Below are positions 51,871 to 64,000 of a DNA stretch of 64,000 nucleotides, piece after piece; within the stretch, counting starts at the first letter, position 1, and each line of letters begins with the position of its first letter. The position numbers were made by a program, and so were the translations under genes. Source of the stretch: Staphylococcus haemolyticus (GTDB lineage: Bacteria; Bacillota; Bacilli; Staphylococcales; Staphylococcaceae); contig NZ_CP035291.1 in NCBI RefSeq assembly GCF_006094395.1, forward strand, positions 806,001-870,000. The letters run 5' to 3'. The notes below the pieces were generated by a model. That model had not been told where the DNA came from, searched no databases, and saw nothing but the letters and a program-made list of their open reading frames with translations.

Positions 51871-52283
51871 GAATAACATTTGTATGTACTGGAAACACTT
51901 GCCGAAGTCCAATAGCCGAAAGTATCGCGAAGAAAATGCTTGTAGATGACACAATTAATTCTAGAGGAATGTTCGCGATTGATGGTCAATCCGTATCACC
52001 AGAGTCATTAGAAGTCATTATGGAGCATAATTTGCCTGAACCTACTGTAGCTAAGCAATTTAGTGAGAAAGATTTGAATAGTGACTTAATTTTAACGATG
52101 ACAGATATGCATAAACAACAACTGGTTTCTCATTATGGTGACAATGGTCGCATTTATCAACTCAGTGAATATGTTGGAGAAATAGGTGACATTGTTGATC
52201 CTTTTGGTGGTAGCATAGATACTTACCGTCAAACGTTTGAACAACTTCTGTATTTGATAGGTAAGTTACGTACAAATTCATAA
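51867..52283 (+). CDS. ptpB: Protein-arginine/tyrosine phosphatase of the LMW-PTP family (PtpB/YwlE)
   Basis: A 138-residue phosphatase. The active-site loop near the start is C7-T-G-N-T-C-R13, and the general acid Asp lies in VDPFGGS. In YwlE/PtpB a threonine at position 11 favours phospho-arginine, whereas classic tyrosine phosphatases carry Ile there. T11 is present here. It would counter the McsB arginine kinase that marks proteins for ClpCP. Coupled to tsaC by a 4-base overlap. Confidence 0.9.
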   Translation: MRITFVCTGNTCRSPIAESIAKKMLVDDTINSRGMFAIDGQSVSPESLEVIMEHNLPEPTVAKQFSEKDLNSDLILTMTDMHKQQLVSHYGDNGRIYQLSEYVGEIGDIVDPFGGSIDTYRQTFEQLLYLIGKLRTNS

Positions 52284-52334
52284 GCCAAATATTATACAAT
52301 TAGTATATGTTAAGCTTTAAATAAGTTATAATGA

Positions 52335-52366
52335 AGAAGTATAGCTAGTTTGCTATGCTTCTTTTT
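52335..52366 (+). terminator. Terminator after ptpB
   Basis: AGAAGTATAGC pairs, one mismatch, with GCTATGCTTCT, then a T run. Confidence 0.78.
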
Positions 52367-52393
52367 AATTATGTATTTAAGGTGGAGATTTTA

Positions 52394-52918
52394 ATGCAAG
52401 AACTTAAAACTTTGCTTGATGAACTTAAATCGCAATCATTTTTCAATGAAAATGAAATTTGTGTGATAGGATGTTCGACTTCTGAAGTTATAGGACAGAA
52501 GATTGGTTCTGTAGGGTCAATGGAAGTTGCTGAAGCGATCTTTAATGCATTAGAAGAAGTGAAACAAGATACTGGTGTTTCTTTTGCATTCCAAGGTTGT
52601 GAACACATTAATAGAGCAGTCACAATTGAACGTGAAGATTTCAACCCTCTAACTATGGAAGAAGTCACTGTTGTTCCCGATGTTCACGCAGGAGGTAGTC
52701 TTGCTACATATGCTTATAAGCATATGAATGACCCAATCGTAGTTGAACATATTTCTGTACCTAAAGGTATTGATATAGGTCAAACATTAATTGGAATGCA
52801 TATTAAACACATTTGTGTACCGGTTAGGACAAGTGTCAAACAGGTTGGTGAAGCAATTGTAACGATAGCAACCTCAAGACCTAAGAAAATCGGTGGTGAA
52901 CGAGCTAAATACGAATAA
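52394..52918 (+). CDS. UPF0340 / YwlG family protein
   Basis: A 174-residue conserved protein of the UPF0340 (TIGR01440) family. [31 protein letters not shown] and [15 protein letters not shown] are its distinctive blocks. The family lies next to glyA in many Firmicutes. No reaction is established that I can name with confidence. I use the ATG at 52394 after GGTGGAG; an upstream in-frame codon at 52355 falls within the terminator of ptpB. Confidence 0.88.
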   Translation: MQELKTLLDELKSQSFFNENEICVIGCSTSEVIGQKIGSVGSMEVAEAIFNALEEVKQDTGVSFAFQGCEHINRAVTIEREDFNPLTMEEVTVVPDVHAGGSLATYAYKHMNDPIVVEHISVPKGIDIGQTLIGMHIKHICVPVRTSVKQVGEAIVTIATSRPKKIGGERAKYE

Positions 52919-52944
52919 GCTTGAAAGCGTAGGAGGGGATTTTT

Positions 52945-54183
52945 ATGTCTTATATCCAAAATCAAGATAAAGCTGTCTATGAAGCGATTCAAAATGAATA
53001 CAATAGACAAAATAACAACATTGAATTAATAGCATCTGAAAATTTTGTATCTGAAGCGGTAATGGAAGCACAAGGTTCTGTAATGACTAATAAATATGCT
53101 GAAGGCTATCCTGGTCGTCGTTATTATGGTGGTTGTGATTATGTAGACGTTACTGAAACAATTGCTATCGAACGAGCTAAAGCATTATTTGGTGCTGAAC
53201 ATGTAAATGTGCAACCACATTCAGGTTCTCAAGCAAACATGGCAGTTTATCTTGTCGCTCTAGAGATGGGTGATACTGTTTTAGGAATGAATTTAAGTCA
53301 TGGTGGTCACTTAACACACGGGTCACCAGTTAATTTTAGTGGTAAATTCTATAACTTTGTTGACTATGGTGTAGATAAGGAAACTGAAAAAATTGACTAT
53401 GAAGTGGTGCGTCAATTAGCACATGAACATAAACCGAAATTAATAGTTGCAGGTACATCAGCATATTCTAGACAACTGGATTTTAAAAAGTTTAAAGAAA
53501 TCGCTGATGAAGTTGGTGCTAAATTAATGGTTGATATGGCCCATATCGCTGGTTTAGTAGCAGCAGGTTTACATCCAAATCCTGTTGAACATGCAGACTT
53601 TGTCACTACAACTACTCATAAAACATTACGTGGCCCACGTGGAGGCTTAATTCTTTGTAAAGAAGAGTATAAGAAAGATATAGATAAAACAATATTCCCT
53701 GGAATTCAAGGTGGCCCTTTAGAGCATGTCATTGCAGCTAAAGCAGTTGCGTTTGGTGAAGCGCTTGAGCAAGATTTTAAAGTTTATCAAGAACAAGTAA
53801 TTAAAAACGCTAAAGTACTTTCACAAACATTGCAAGAAGAAGGCTTTAGAATTGTTTCAGGAGGGACTGATAATCATTTACTTTCTGTAGATGTTAAAAA
53901 TTCAGTTAATGTTACTGGTAAAGAAGCTGAAGCGACTTTAGATTCTATTGGAATAACATGTAATAAAAATACAATCCCATTTGATCAAGAAAAAGCTTTC
54001 GTAACAAGTGGTATACGTTTAGGTACACCTGCAGCGACTACGAGAGGCTTTGATGAGGAAGCGTTTAAAGAAGTAGGTCGTATTATTAGCTTAGCACTAA
54101 AAAATCCTAATAATGATACTAAATTAAAAGAGGCAAGAGAAAGAGTAAGTCGTTTAACTGCTAAATATCCGCTATATGAATAA
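52945..54183 (+). CDS. glyA: Serine hydroxymethyltransferase
   Basis: A 412-residue PLP enzyme converting serine and tetrahydrofolate to glycine and methylene-THF. The PLP lysine lies in [38 protein letters not shown] and SHGGHLTHG are active-site blocks. TAGGAGGGG precedes the ATG. It follows ywlG by 26 bases and precedes upp by 26, so these are probably co-transcribed; glycine and one-carbon units feed purine and thymidylate synthesis. Confidence 0.97.
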   Translation: MSYIQNQDKAVYEAIQNEYNRQNNNIELIASENFVSEAVMEAQGSVMTNKYAEGYPGRRYYGGCDYVDVTETIAIERAKALFGAEHVNVQPHSGSQANMAVYLVALEMGDTVLGMNLSHGGHLTHGSPVNFSGKFYNFVDYGVDKETEKIDYEVVRQLAHEHKPKLIVAGTSAYSRQLDFKKFKEIADEVGAKLMVDMAHIAGLVAAGLHPNPVEHADFVTTTTHKTLRGPRGGLILCKEEYKKDIDKTIFPGIQGGPLEHVIAAKAVAFGEALEQDFKVYQEQVIKNAKVLSQTLQEEGFRIVSGGTDNHLLSVDVKNSVNVTGKEAEATLDSIGITCNKNTIPFDQEKAFVTSGIRLGTPAATTRGFDEEAFKEVGRIISLALKNPNNDTKLKEARERVSRLTAKYPLYE

Positions 54184-54209
54184 TTTATAAAATTTTGGAG
54201 GAAATATAA

Positions 54210-54839
54210 ATGAGTAAAGTACATGTATTTGATCACCCACTAATTCAACACAAATTAAGTTACATCCGTGATATGAATACGGGAACTAAAGAATTTAGAG
54301 AACTTGTTGATGAAGTAGGCATGTTAATGGCGTATGAAGTTACTAGAGATTTAGAACTACAAGATGTAGAAATTAAAACGCCAGTAACAACAATGACTGC
54401 AAAAAGATTAGCTGGTAAAAAATTAGCTATCGTTCCAATTCTTAGAGCTGGTTTAGGTATGACAGATGGTGTGTTAAGTCTAGTACCAGCAGCTAGAGTA
54501 GGTCATATTGGTCTATATCGTGATCCTAACACATTAAAAGCAGTAGAATACTTTGCTAAACTTCCACAAGATATTGATGAGAGACAAATCATTGTTGTAG
54601 ATCCAATGCTAGCAACTGGAGCATCAGCAATTGAAGCCATCAATTCATTAAAGAAACGCGGTGCAAAAAATATTAGATTTATGTGTTTAATTGCAGCACC
54701 AGAAGGTGTAGAAAAGATGCAAGAGGCGCATGATGATGTAGATATTTATATTGCAGCATTAGATGAAAAATTAAATGACAAAGCATACATTACGCCTGGT
54801 TTAGGTGATGCTGGGGACAGATTATTTGGTACAAAATAG
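54210..54839 (+). CDS. upp: Uracil phosphoribosyltransferase
   Basis: A 209-residue salvage enzyme making UMP from uracil and PRPP. The PRPP loop is [15 protein letters not shown], and the uracil-binding C-terminal block is [31 protein letters not shown] is the family N-terminus. GGAGGAA precedes the ATG. It lies directly after glyA and 18 bases before mnaA. Confidence 0.97.
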   Translation: MSKVHVFDHPLIQHKLSYIRDMNTGTKEFRELVDEVGMLMAYEVTRDLELQDVEIKTPVTTMTAKRLAGKKLAIVPILRAGLGMTDGVLSLVPAARVGHIGLYRDPNTLKAVEYFAKLPQDIDERQIIVVDPMLATGASAIEAINSLKKRGAKNIRFMCLIAAPEGVEKMQEAHDDVDIYIAALDEKLNDKAYITPGLGDAGDRLFGTK

Positions 54840-54857
54840 TATTTAGGAGCTTAAAGT

Positions 54858-55991
54858 ATGAAAAAAATTATGACAGTCTTTGGTACTAGACCAGAAGCAA
54901 TTAAGATGGCACCTTTAGTAAAGGCACTCGAATATGATGCTGAGTTAGAACCAATGATTGTTGTAACTGCTCAGCATCGTGAGATGTTAGATTCAGTATT
55001 ACATACTTTTAACATTAAGCCACATTATGATTTAAATATTATGGAGGAAGGTCAAACACTTTCCGACATTACCTCAAGAGCTATGACGAAACTTGAAGAT
55101 GTTATAAAAAAAGAGAGACCAGATATGGTATTAGTTCATGGCGACACAACTACAACATTTTCTGGTGCTCTTGCTGCTTTTTATAATAAAGTTGCTATTG
55201 GTCATGTTGAAGCAGGTTTAAGAACGCGACATAAATATGCGCCATTTCCAGAAGAAGTGAATAGGCAAATGGTTAGCAATTTAGCCGATTTACATTTTGC
55301 ACCTACTAAAGGGGCGGCTAATAATCTACTTCAAGAAAACAAGAGTCCTGATTCAATAATTATTACTGGAAATACTGCTATCGACACACTCGAACTAACA
55401 ATACAAAAAGAATATACTTCAGATATTATAAGAAAACATCAAGGTAAACGTATTATATTATTAACTGTCCATAGACGAGAAAATGTCGGACAGCCAATGA
55501 TTAATATTTACAAAGCGATGCGCAAAATTGTGGATGAATATGAAGATATCGTTATTGTGTCTCCATTGCATTTAAATCCTAAAGTAAGAGAACTAGCTTA
55601 CGAGTATTTAGGAGAACATGAACGTATAGAATTAATTGAACCACTCGATGTTGTAGATTTTCATAACTTTGCAAATAAAGCATATTTAATTTTGACTGAT
55701 TCAGGAGGGATTCAAGAAGAAGCCCCTTCATTAAATAAACCTGTTCTTGTTCTAAGAGATGTAACTGAAAGACCAGAAGGTGTAACAGCAGGTACTTTAA
55801 AGGTTGTAGGTACTGATTTTGATAATGTTTTTAAATCAACAACAGAAATCTTAGAAAATCAAATGATTTATGATCAAATGGCGCTAACTCAAAATCCTTA
55901 TGGTGATGGCAATGCATCTTTGAGAATATGTGAGAGTATAAAATATTATTTCGGCTTAACTTCAAAAATGCCAAAGTCTTTCAATTCATAA
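54858..55991 (+). CDS. mnaA: UDP-N-acetylglucosamine 2-epimerase (non-hydrolysing)
   Basis: A 377-residue enzyme interconverting UDP-GlcNAc and UDP-ManNAc, needed for the wall teichoic acid linkage unit and some capsules. FGTRPEAIKMAPLV, VHGDTTTTFSGA, GHVEAGLRT and LTDSGGIQEEAP are the family blocks. Staphylococci often have a second copy in a capsule locus; the position before the atp operon marks the mnaA copy. TTAGGAGC precedes the ATG. Last gene of the glyA-side cluster. Confidence 0.95.
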   Translation: MKKIMTVFGTRPEAIKMAPLVKALEYDAELEPMIVVTAQHREMLDSVLHTFNIKPHYDLNIMEEGQTLSDITSRAMTKLEDVIKKERPDMVLVHGDTTTTFSGALAAFYNKVAIGHVEAGLRTRHKYAPFPEEVNRQMVSNLADLHFAPTKGAANNLLQENKSPDSIIITGNTAIDTLELTIQKEYTSDIIRKHQGKRIILLTVHRRENVGQPMINIYKAMRKIVDEYEDIVIVSPLHLNPKVRELAYEYLGEHERIELIEPLDVVDFHNFANKAYLILTDSGGIQEEAPSLNKPVLVLRDVTERPEGVTAGTLKVVGTDFDNVFKSTTEILENQMIYDQMALTQNPYGDGNASLRICESIKYYFGLTSKMPKSFNS

Positions 55992-56057
55992 AATAATCAT
56001 AATTGTGAACATTTTGTGACAATTAAAGAGTTAATTTTTACAACAATTTGAATAGAA

Positions 56058-56086
56058 TTGACACAGTATTTACCCTATATTATTAT
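56058..56086 (+). promoter_or_regulatory. Promoter of the atp operon
   Basis: TTGACA (56058-56063), 17-base spacer, TATTAT (56081-56086). An almost consensus promoter about 60 bases before atpI; a longer in-frame start at 56092 would have practically no leader. Confidence 0.85.
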
Positions 56087-56145
56087 TAAATTTGTATGAG
56101 TGGAACGGTTTACATGGTTGTCATAAGTTAATTTGGAGGAAAAAA

Positions 56146-56496
56146 ATGAGGCGTTTCAGCATCATATTTAAACAATTCATTCAATATTATATTTATTTTC
56201 TAATTTTATTGGGTGTTTTGTCTATCATTATTCCAAAACCTTTTATTCTTGGATTGATAATCGGCACAGTTGGATCTTTAATAAATACTTATATTTTCGA
56301 ATTATATTTATCTCGGGCAAAGCAACCAGATAACATACATATTTCTACGGGCAATACTTGGAGGTACTTAGTCGCTATCATTGCGTGCGTAATATGGTTT
56401 TTATTAAAAGATTATGTCAATATTATTGGAGTAATGATAGGACTTATGTTTTCTTATGTTTTAATCATACTACGCTCTCTACTGCTAAAGAGTTAA
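56146..56496 (+). CDS. atpI: ATP synthase subunit I
   Basis: A 116-residue membrane protein with four helices (about 13-30, 33-50, 70-86, 91-110). The first gene in the atp operon is atpI in most bacteria; it helps c-ring assembly or magnesium supply. I use the ATG at 56146, directly after TTGGAGGAAAAA; a codon at 56092 in frame lies at the transcription start. The sequence is poorly conserved, so the call leans on length, helices and context. Confidence 0.85.
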   Translation: MRRFSIIFKQFIQYYIYFLILLGVLSIIIPKPFILGLIIGTVGSLINTYIFELYLSRAKQPDNIHISTGNTWRYLVAIIACVIWFLLKDYVNIIGVMIGLMFSYVLIILRSLLLKS

Positions 56497-57249
<753 letters not shown>

Positions 57250-57254
57250 CTTAA

Positions 57255-57494
<240 letters not shown>

Positions 57495-57505
57495 GAAAAT
57501 TTCAT

Positions 57506-57529
57506 GGCGAAGTCACTTGGATCTTCGCC
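57506..57529 (+). promoter_or_regulatory. Stem-loop between atpE and atpF
   Basis: GGCGAAG pairs perfectly with CTTCGCC around a 10-base loop, 12 bases after the atpE stop. No strong T run follows, so it looks more like an mRNA-stabilising or processing hairpin than a full terminator. It could help raise subunit c over its neighbours. Confidence 0.55.
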
Positions 57530-57579
57530 GTTCGTTTTATTTAATGGCAAGTGGTGATTAATTATGAAAGGAGTGTCAA

Positions 57580-58110
57580 ATGCCAGTGAATGCATTAACT
57601 AATTCATTCGTTCTAGGTGCAGCAGGTGGTGGTGTTGAATGGGGTACTGTCATTGTAACAGTTATCACATTTGCTATATTACTAGCACTACTTAAGAAAT
57701 TTGCTTGGGGTCCATTAAAAGAAGTAATGGATAAACGTGAACGTGACATCAACAGAGACATTGATGAAGCCGAAGAAGCAAAATTAAATGCACAAAAACT
57801 TGAAGAAGAAAATAAAAAGACACTAAAACAAACTCAAGATGAAGTTCAACGTATTTTAGAAGATGCTAGAGTTCAAGCACGTAAACAACATGAAGAAATC
57901 ATTCATGAAGCAAATATTCGTGCAAACGGTATGATTGAAACTGCTCAAAGTGAAATCAATAGCGAGAAAGAACGTGCATTAGCGGATATTAACAATCAAG
58001 TGTCTGAATTATCAGTATTGATTGCTTCTAAAGTACTTCAAAAAGAAATTTCAGAACAAGATCAAAAAGAACTTGTTGATAAGTATTTAAAAGAGGCAGG
58101 CGATAAATAA
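57580..58110 (+). CDS. atpF: ATP synthase subunit b
   Basis: A 176-residue peripheral-stalk subunit: one membrane helix (about 17-38) then a long charged coiled-coil rich in E, K, Q and A to the end ([18 protein letters not shown]). AAAGGAGTG precedes the ATG. Its stop TAA shares one base with the atpH ATG. Confidence 0.97.
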   Translation: MPVNALTNSFVLGAAGGGVEWGTVIVTVITFAILLALLKKFAWGPLKEVMDKRERDINRDIDEAEEAKLNAQKLEEENKKTLKQTQDEVQRILEDARVQARKQHEEIIHEANIRANGMIETAQSEINSEKERALADINNQVSELSVLIASKVLQKEISEQDQKELVDKYLKEAGDK

Positions 58111-58649
58111 TGGCAAATGTAGCAAATAAATACGCTAAAGCATTATTTGACGTCGTTATTGATAAAGACAGATTAGATTTAATGTATGATGAATTGAGTG
58201 AAGTTAGTGAAGCTACAAAAAACTATGGTGAAGATTTAAGAGCAATTGACTCAAATCCAAACCAACCAGCTTCTGAAAGACGCAAATTTGTTGGTATCGT
58301 TTTTGGAGATGCTAATTATTACTTAAAAAATATGCTAATGATATTAGCTAATAATCGTCATTTAGTACTTATCAATTCAATTTTTAAAGAATTTAAAAGT
58401 TTATATAATGAATATCATAATGAAGATTCAGCAATTGTTGAATCAGTTTATCAATTAAGTGATGAAGAACTTGATCGCATTAAAGACTTAATTTTAAAAC
58501 AAACTAATTTATCACAAGTACATATTACTACGAAAATAAATCCAGAATTAATTGGAGGATTTAGAGTTAAAGTTGGTACTACTGTGCTAGATGGCAGTGT
58601 TAAAAAAGATTTAGAACAAATCGAACGCAAATTTAGAAGAGTAAACTAA
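58110..58649 (+). CDS. atpH: ATP synthase subunit delta
   Basis: A 179-residue stator subunit linking F1 to the b stalk. The helical N-terminal domain starts VANKYAKALFDVV, and the C-terminal block is NPELIGGFRVKVGTTVLDGS. It starts on the last base of atpF, so translation is coupled. Confidence 0.97.
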   Translation: MANVANKYAKALFDVVIDKDRLDLMYDELSEVSEATKNYGEDLRAIDSNPNQPASERRKFVGIVFGDANYYLKNMLMILANNRHLVLINSIFKEFKSLYNEYHNEDSAIVESVYQLSDEELDRIKDLILKQTNLSQVHITTKINPELIGGFRVKVGTTVLDGSVKKDLEQIERKFRRVN

Positions 58650-58669
58650 AATAAAGAGGAGTGACATAG

Positions 58670-60178
<1,509 letters not shown>

Positions 60179-60194
60179 TTAAACTTTAAATTGA

Positions 60195-61076
<882 letters not shown>

Positions 61077-61079
61077 TAA

Positions 61080-62510
<1,431 letters not shown>

Positions 62511-62530
62511 ACAATTAGGAGGTATAGATA

Positions 62531-62932
62531 ATGAGTACAGTTAATCTTGATATTGTCACTCCTAATGGTTCAGTCTACGAAAAAGATGACGTTGAATTAG
62601 TTGTTTTTCAAACTACAGCTGGTGAAATGGGTGTCATGAGTGGGCATATTCCGACAGTTGCCGCATTAAAAACAGGCCATGTAAAAGTGAATTTTAGAAA
62701 TGGTACTGAATATATAGCTGTTAGTGGTGGCTTTGTTGAAATTAGACAACATAAAGTATCTGTCATTGTTCAAACAGCTGAAACTGCAAGTGAAATTGAT
62801 GTAGAACGAGCTAAATTAGCTCGTCAAAGAGCACAATCTCATTTAGAAGATCAGGATAACAGTGATATAAACAGAGCTAAAAGAGCGTTGGCAAGAGCTG
62901 AAAACCGCTTACGCGTAGCAGAATTAAAATAA
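62531..62932 (+). CDS. atpC: ATP synthase subunit epsilon
   Basis: A 133-residue subunit with a beta-sandwich N-terminus (LDIVTPNGSVYEKDDVELVV, GHIPTVAALKTG) and a two-helix C-terminal domain (ERAKLARQRAQSHLE...AKRALARAENRLRVA) that regulates F1. TTAGGAGG precedes the ATG. Last gene of the operon; a terminator follows immediately. Confidence 0.97.
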   Translation: MSTVNLDIVTPNGSVYEKDDVELVVFQTTAGEMGVMSGHIPTVAALKTGHVKVNFRNGTEYIAVSGGFVEIRQHKVSVIVQTAETASEIDVERAKLARQRAQSHLEDQDNSDINRAKRALARAENRLRVAELK

Positions 62933-62935
62933 TTA

Positions 62936-62977
62936 AAAAGGTTTGGAAACTAACTTTAGTTTTCAAACCTTTTTTAT
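62936..62977 (+). terminator. Terminator of the atp operon
   Basis: AAAAAGGTTTGGAAACT pairs, one G-U, with AGTTTTCAAACCTTTTT, then T. The stem begins four bases after the atpC stop. Confidence 0.9.
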
Positions 62978-63059
62978 GTTGTATCATAGTCACGATTAGT
63001 ATCATTCTGTGCTTATTTAATGTACAATATAGTACAGAAATCTAAAAGGAGAGAATGTC

Positions 63060-63293
63060 ATGGATTATATAGGACAATTTGCAATAGTACACTTAATTTT
63101 ACATGTTCTGTGTATTTGTATAGCTTATTGGGCATTAAACTCTCTTAAATTAGATCAATTTTTTAAAAAAGGCTATGCTACTCAAGTACAAGTTTGTCTA
63201 ATGTTTTTAGCGGTATTATTGGGTACAGCTGTTAGTAATTTTTTAATTGATTTATTACAATTCTCAACACAAGTGAAATTTTTATTTCAATAA
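63060..63293 (+). CDS. DUF1146 membrane protein (YwzB-like)
   Basis: A 77-residue protein with two membrane helices (about 7-27 and 44-66), separated by a short basic loop (FFKKGYATQ). The pattern fits DUF1146/YwzB, small Firmicutes proteins found between the atp operon and murA, as here. AAAGGAGAG precedes the ATG. Function unknown. Confidence 0.82.
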   Translation: MDYIGQFAIVHLILHVLCICIAYWALNSLKLDQFFKKGYATQVQVCLMFLAVLLGTAVSNFLIDLLQFSTQVKFLFQ

Positions 63294-63397
63294 TGAGGTT
63301 ATTGTAAATTCTTTTTAAAAATGGATATAATAAATAAATAATTGATTGAAAATCGGGAAATGATGATAGTAATAGGAGTTTAAAGTGGAGGATTATT

Positions 63398-64000
63398 ATG
63401 GATAAAATAGTTATAAAAGGTGGCAATCGCCTAACTGGAGAAGTTAAAGTTGAAGGAGCTAAAAATGCAGTTTTACCAGTACTAACTGCATCACTGTTAG
63501 CATCAGAAGGTCAAAGTAAACTTGTTAACGTTCCAGATCTAAGTGATGTTGTAACAATAAATAATGTGTTATCAACATTAAACGCTAATGTGGAGTATAA
63601 CAAAGAAGAAGGTGCTGTATTAGTTGATGCATCTACAACATTAAAAGAAGAGGCACCTTATGAATATGTTAGTAAGATGCGTGCGAGCATATTGGTTATG
63701 GGTCCTTTACTAGCTCGATTAGGACATGCCATTGTCGCATTACCAGGTGGTTGTGCAATTGGTGCACGACCAATAGAGCAACATATTAAAGGTTTTGAAG
63801 CTCTAGGTGCTGAAATTCACCTTGAAAATGGAAATATTTATGCTAGTACAAAAGATGGTTTAAAAGGTACAGATATTCATTTGGATTTCCCTAGTGTAGG
63901 TGCAACTCAAAACATTATTATGGCTGCTTCACTTGCAAAGGGTAAAACAGTAATTGAAAATGTTGCTAAAGAACCTGAAATTGTTGATTTAGCAAACTAT
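63398..64000 (+). CDS. murA: UDP-GlcNAc 1-carboxyvinyltransferase MurA, 5' part
   Basis: The first 201 residues of the enol-pyruvyl transferase; the gene runs off the window. It begins [16 protein letters not shown] after GTGGAGG. The fosfomycin-target cysteine is C119 in [11 protein letters not shown], and [11 protein letters not shown] matches the family. It is the paralogue of MurZ at 42745-44016. In staphylococci both are active and MurA (after the atp operon) is the main form. Confidence 0.95.
   Translation, partial: MDKIVIKGGNRLTGEVKVEGAKNAVLPVLTASLLASEGQSKLVNVPDLSDVVTINNVLSTLNANVEYNKEEGAVLVDASTTLKEEAPYEYVSKMRASILVMGPLLARLGHAIVALPGGCAIGARPIEQHIKGFEALGAEIHLENGNIYASTKDGLKGTDIHLDFPSVGATQNIIMAASLAKGKTVIENVAKEPEIVDLANY

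Noticed and set aside
52919..54209. Glycine riboswitch or T-box near glyA
   Set aside because: The 26-base gaps before glyA and upp are too short, and no T-box signature is present.

Overview
The window is a low-GC Firmicutes chromosome segment that I assign to a coagulase-negative Staphylococcus. The 16S rRNA hypervariable text looks most like the S. hominis / S. haemolyticus group. Species is an inference from memory, not from a search. Gene content and order (efflux genes - mrp - rrn - dacA/cdaR/glmM - glmS - czrBA - dps - deo genes - luxS - rpoE - pyrG - fba - murZ - rho - tdk - prfA/prmC - glyA - upp - mnaA - atp - murA) follow the conserved staphylococcal core backbone.

Layout. 1-2.6 kb: a drug-efflux cluster (3' end of an sdrM-like MFS gene, sepA, lmrS). 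2.7-3.8 kb: a cysteine-free Mrp/ApbC/SalA-type ATPase. 3.8-5.3 kb: an intact ISL3-family insertion sequence with 26-bp imperfect terminal repeats and a perfect 8-bp target duplication, sitting between the mrp stop codon and the mrp terminator. 5.4-11.4 kb: a complete rRNA operon with two promoters, 16S-23S-5S and six tRNAs (Asn, Glu, Val, Tyr, Gln, Lys). 11.5-17.2 kb: the c-di-AMP synthase operon dacA-cdaR-glmM, then the glmS ribozyme and glmS, so the amino-sugar steps of cell-wall precursor synthesis sit together. 17.4-24.9 kb: an ABC ATPase, a HAD phosphatase, a membrane protein, a phosphoesterase, the zinc efflux pair czrA-czrB, an SDR protein, manA and a small membrane protein. 25-28.5 kb: an unusual EVE-EVE-pseudo-AAA protein, a DCC-family protein, PerR-controlled dps, and deoD. 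28.7-32.3 kb: deoC-pdp-deoB-doxX for nucleoside salvage. 32.3-38.4 kb: luxS, a coupled M20 peptidase/ATP-grasp pair, a duplicated DUF2750-like protein, coaW and a double GNAT protein. 38.4-48 kb: rpoE, pyrG with its CTP-sensing attenuator, a DUF2529 protein, fba, murZ, an HxlR regulator, an aldehyde dehydrogenase, rho and rpmE2. 48.2-56 kb: tdk-prfA-prmC-tsaC-ptpB-ywlG-glyA-upp-mnaA. 56-63 kb: the full F1Fo ATP synthase operon atpIBEFHAGDC. 63-64 kb: a DUF1146 gene and the start of murA, cut by the window end.

Most of the window is housekeeping. The parts most worth a second look are: the EVE-EVE protein with a McrB/MoxR-like AAA domain that has lost its P-loop (25083-26456); the insertion sequence that appears built to resist read-through from its host gene (terminator at its left end plus a leader arm able to hide the transposase Shine-Dalgarno); the cysteine-free Mrp protein; the M20/ATP-grasp pair of unknown pathway; and the regulatory elements readable directly from the DNA (glmS ribozyme, pyrG reiterative-transcription leader, PerR box inside the dps promoter, CzrA operator, cre-like sites around glmS).
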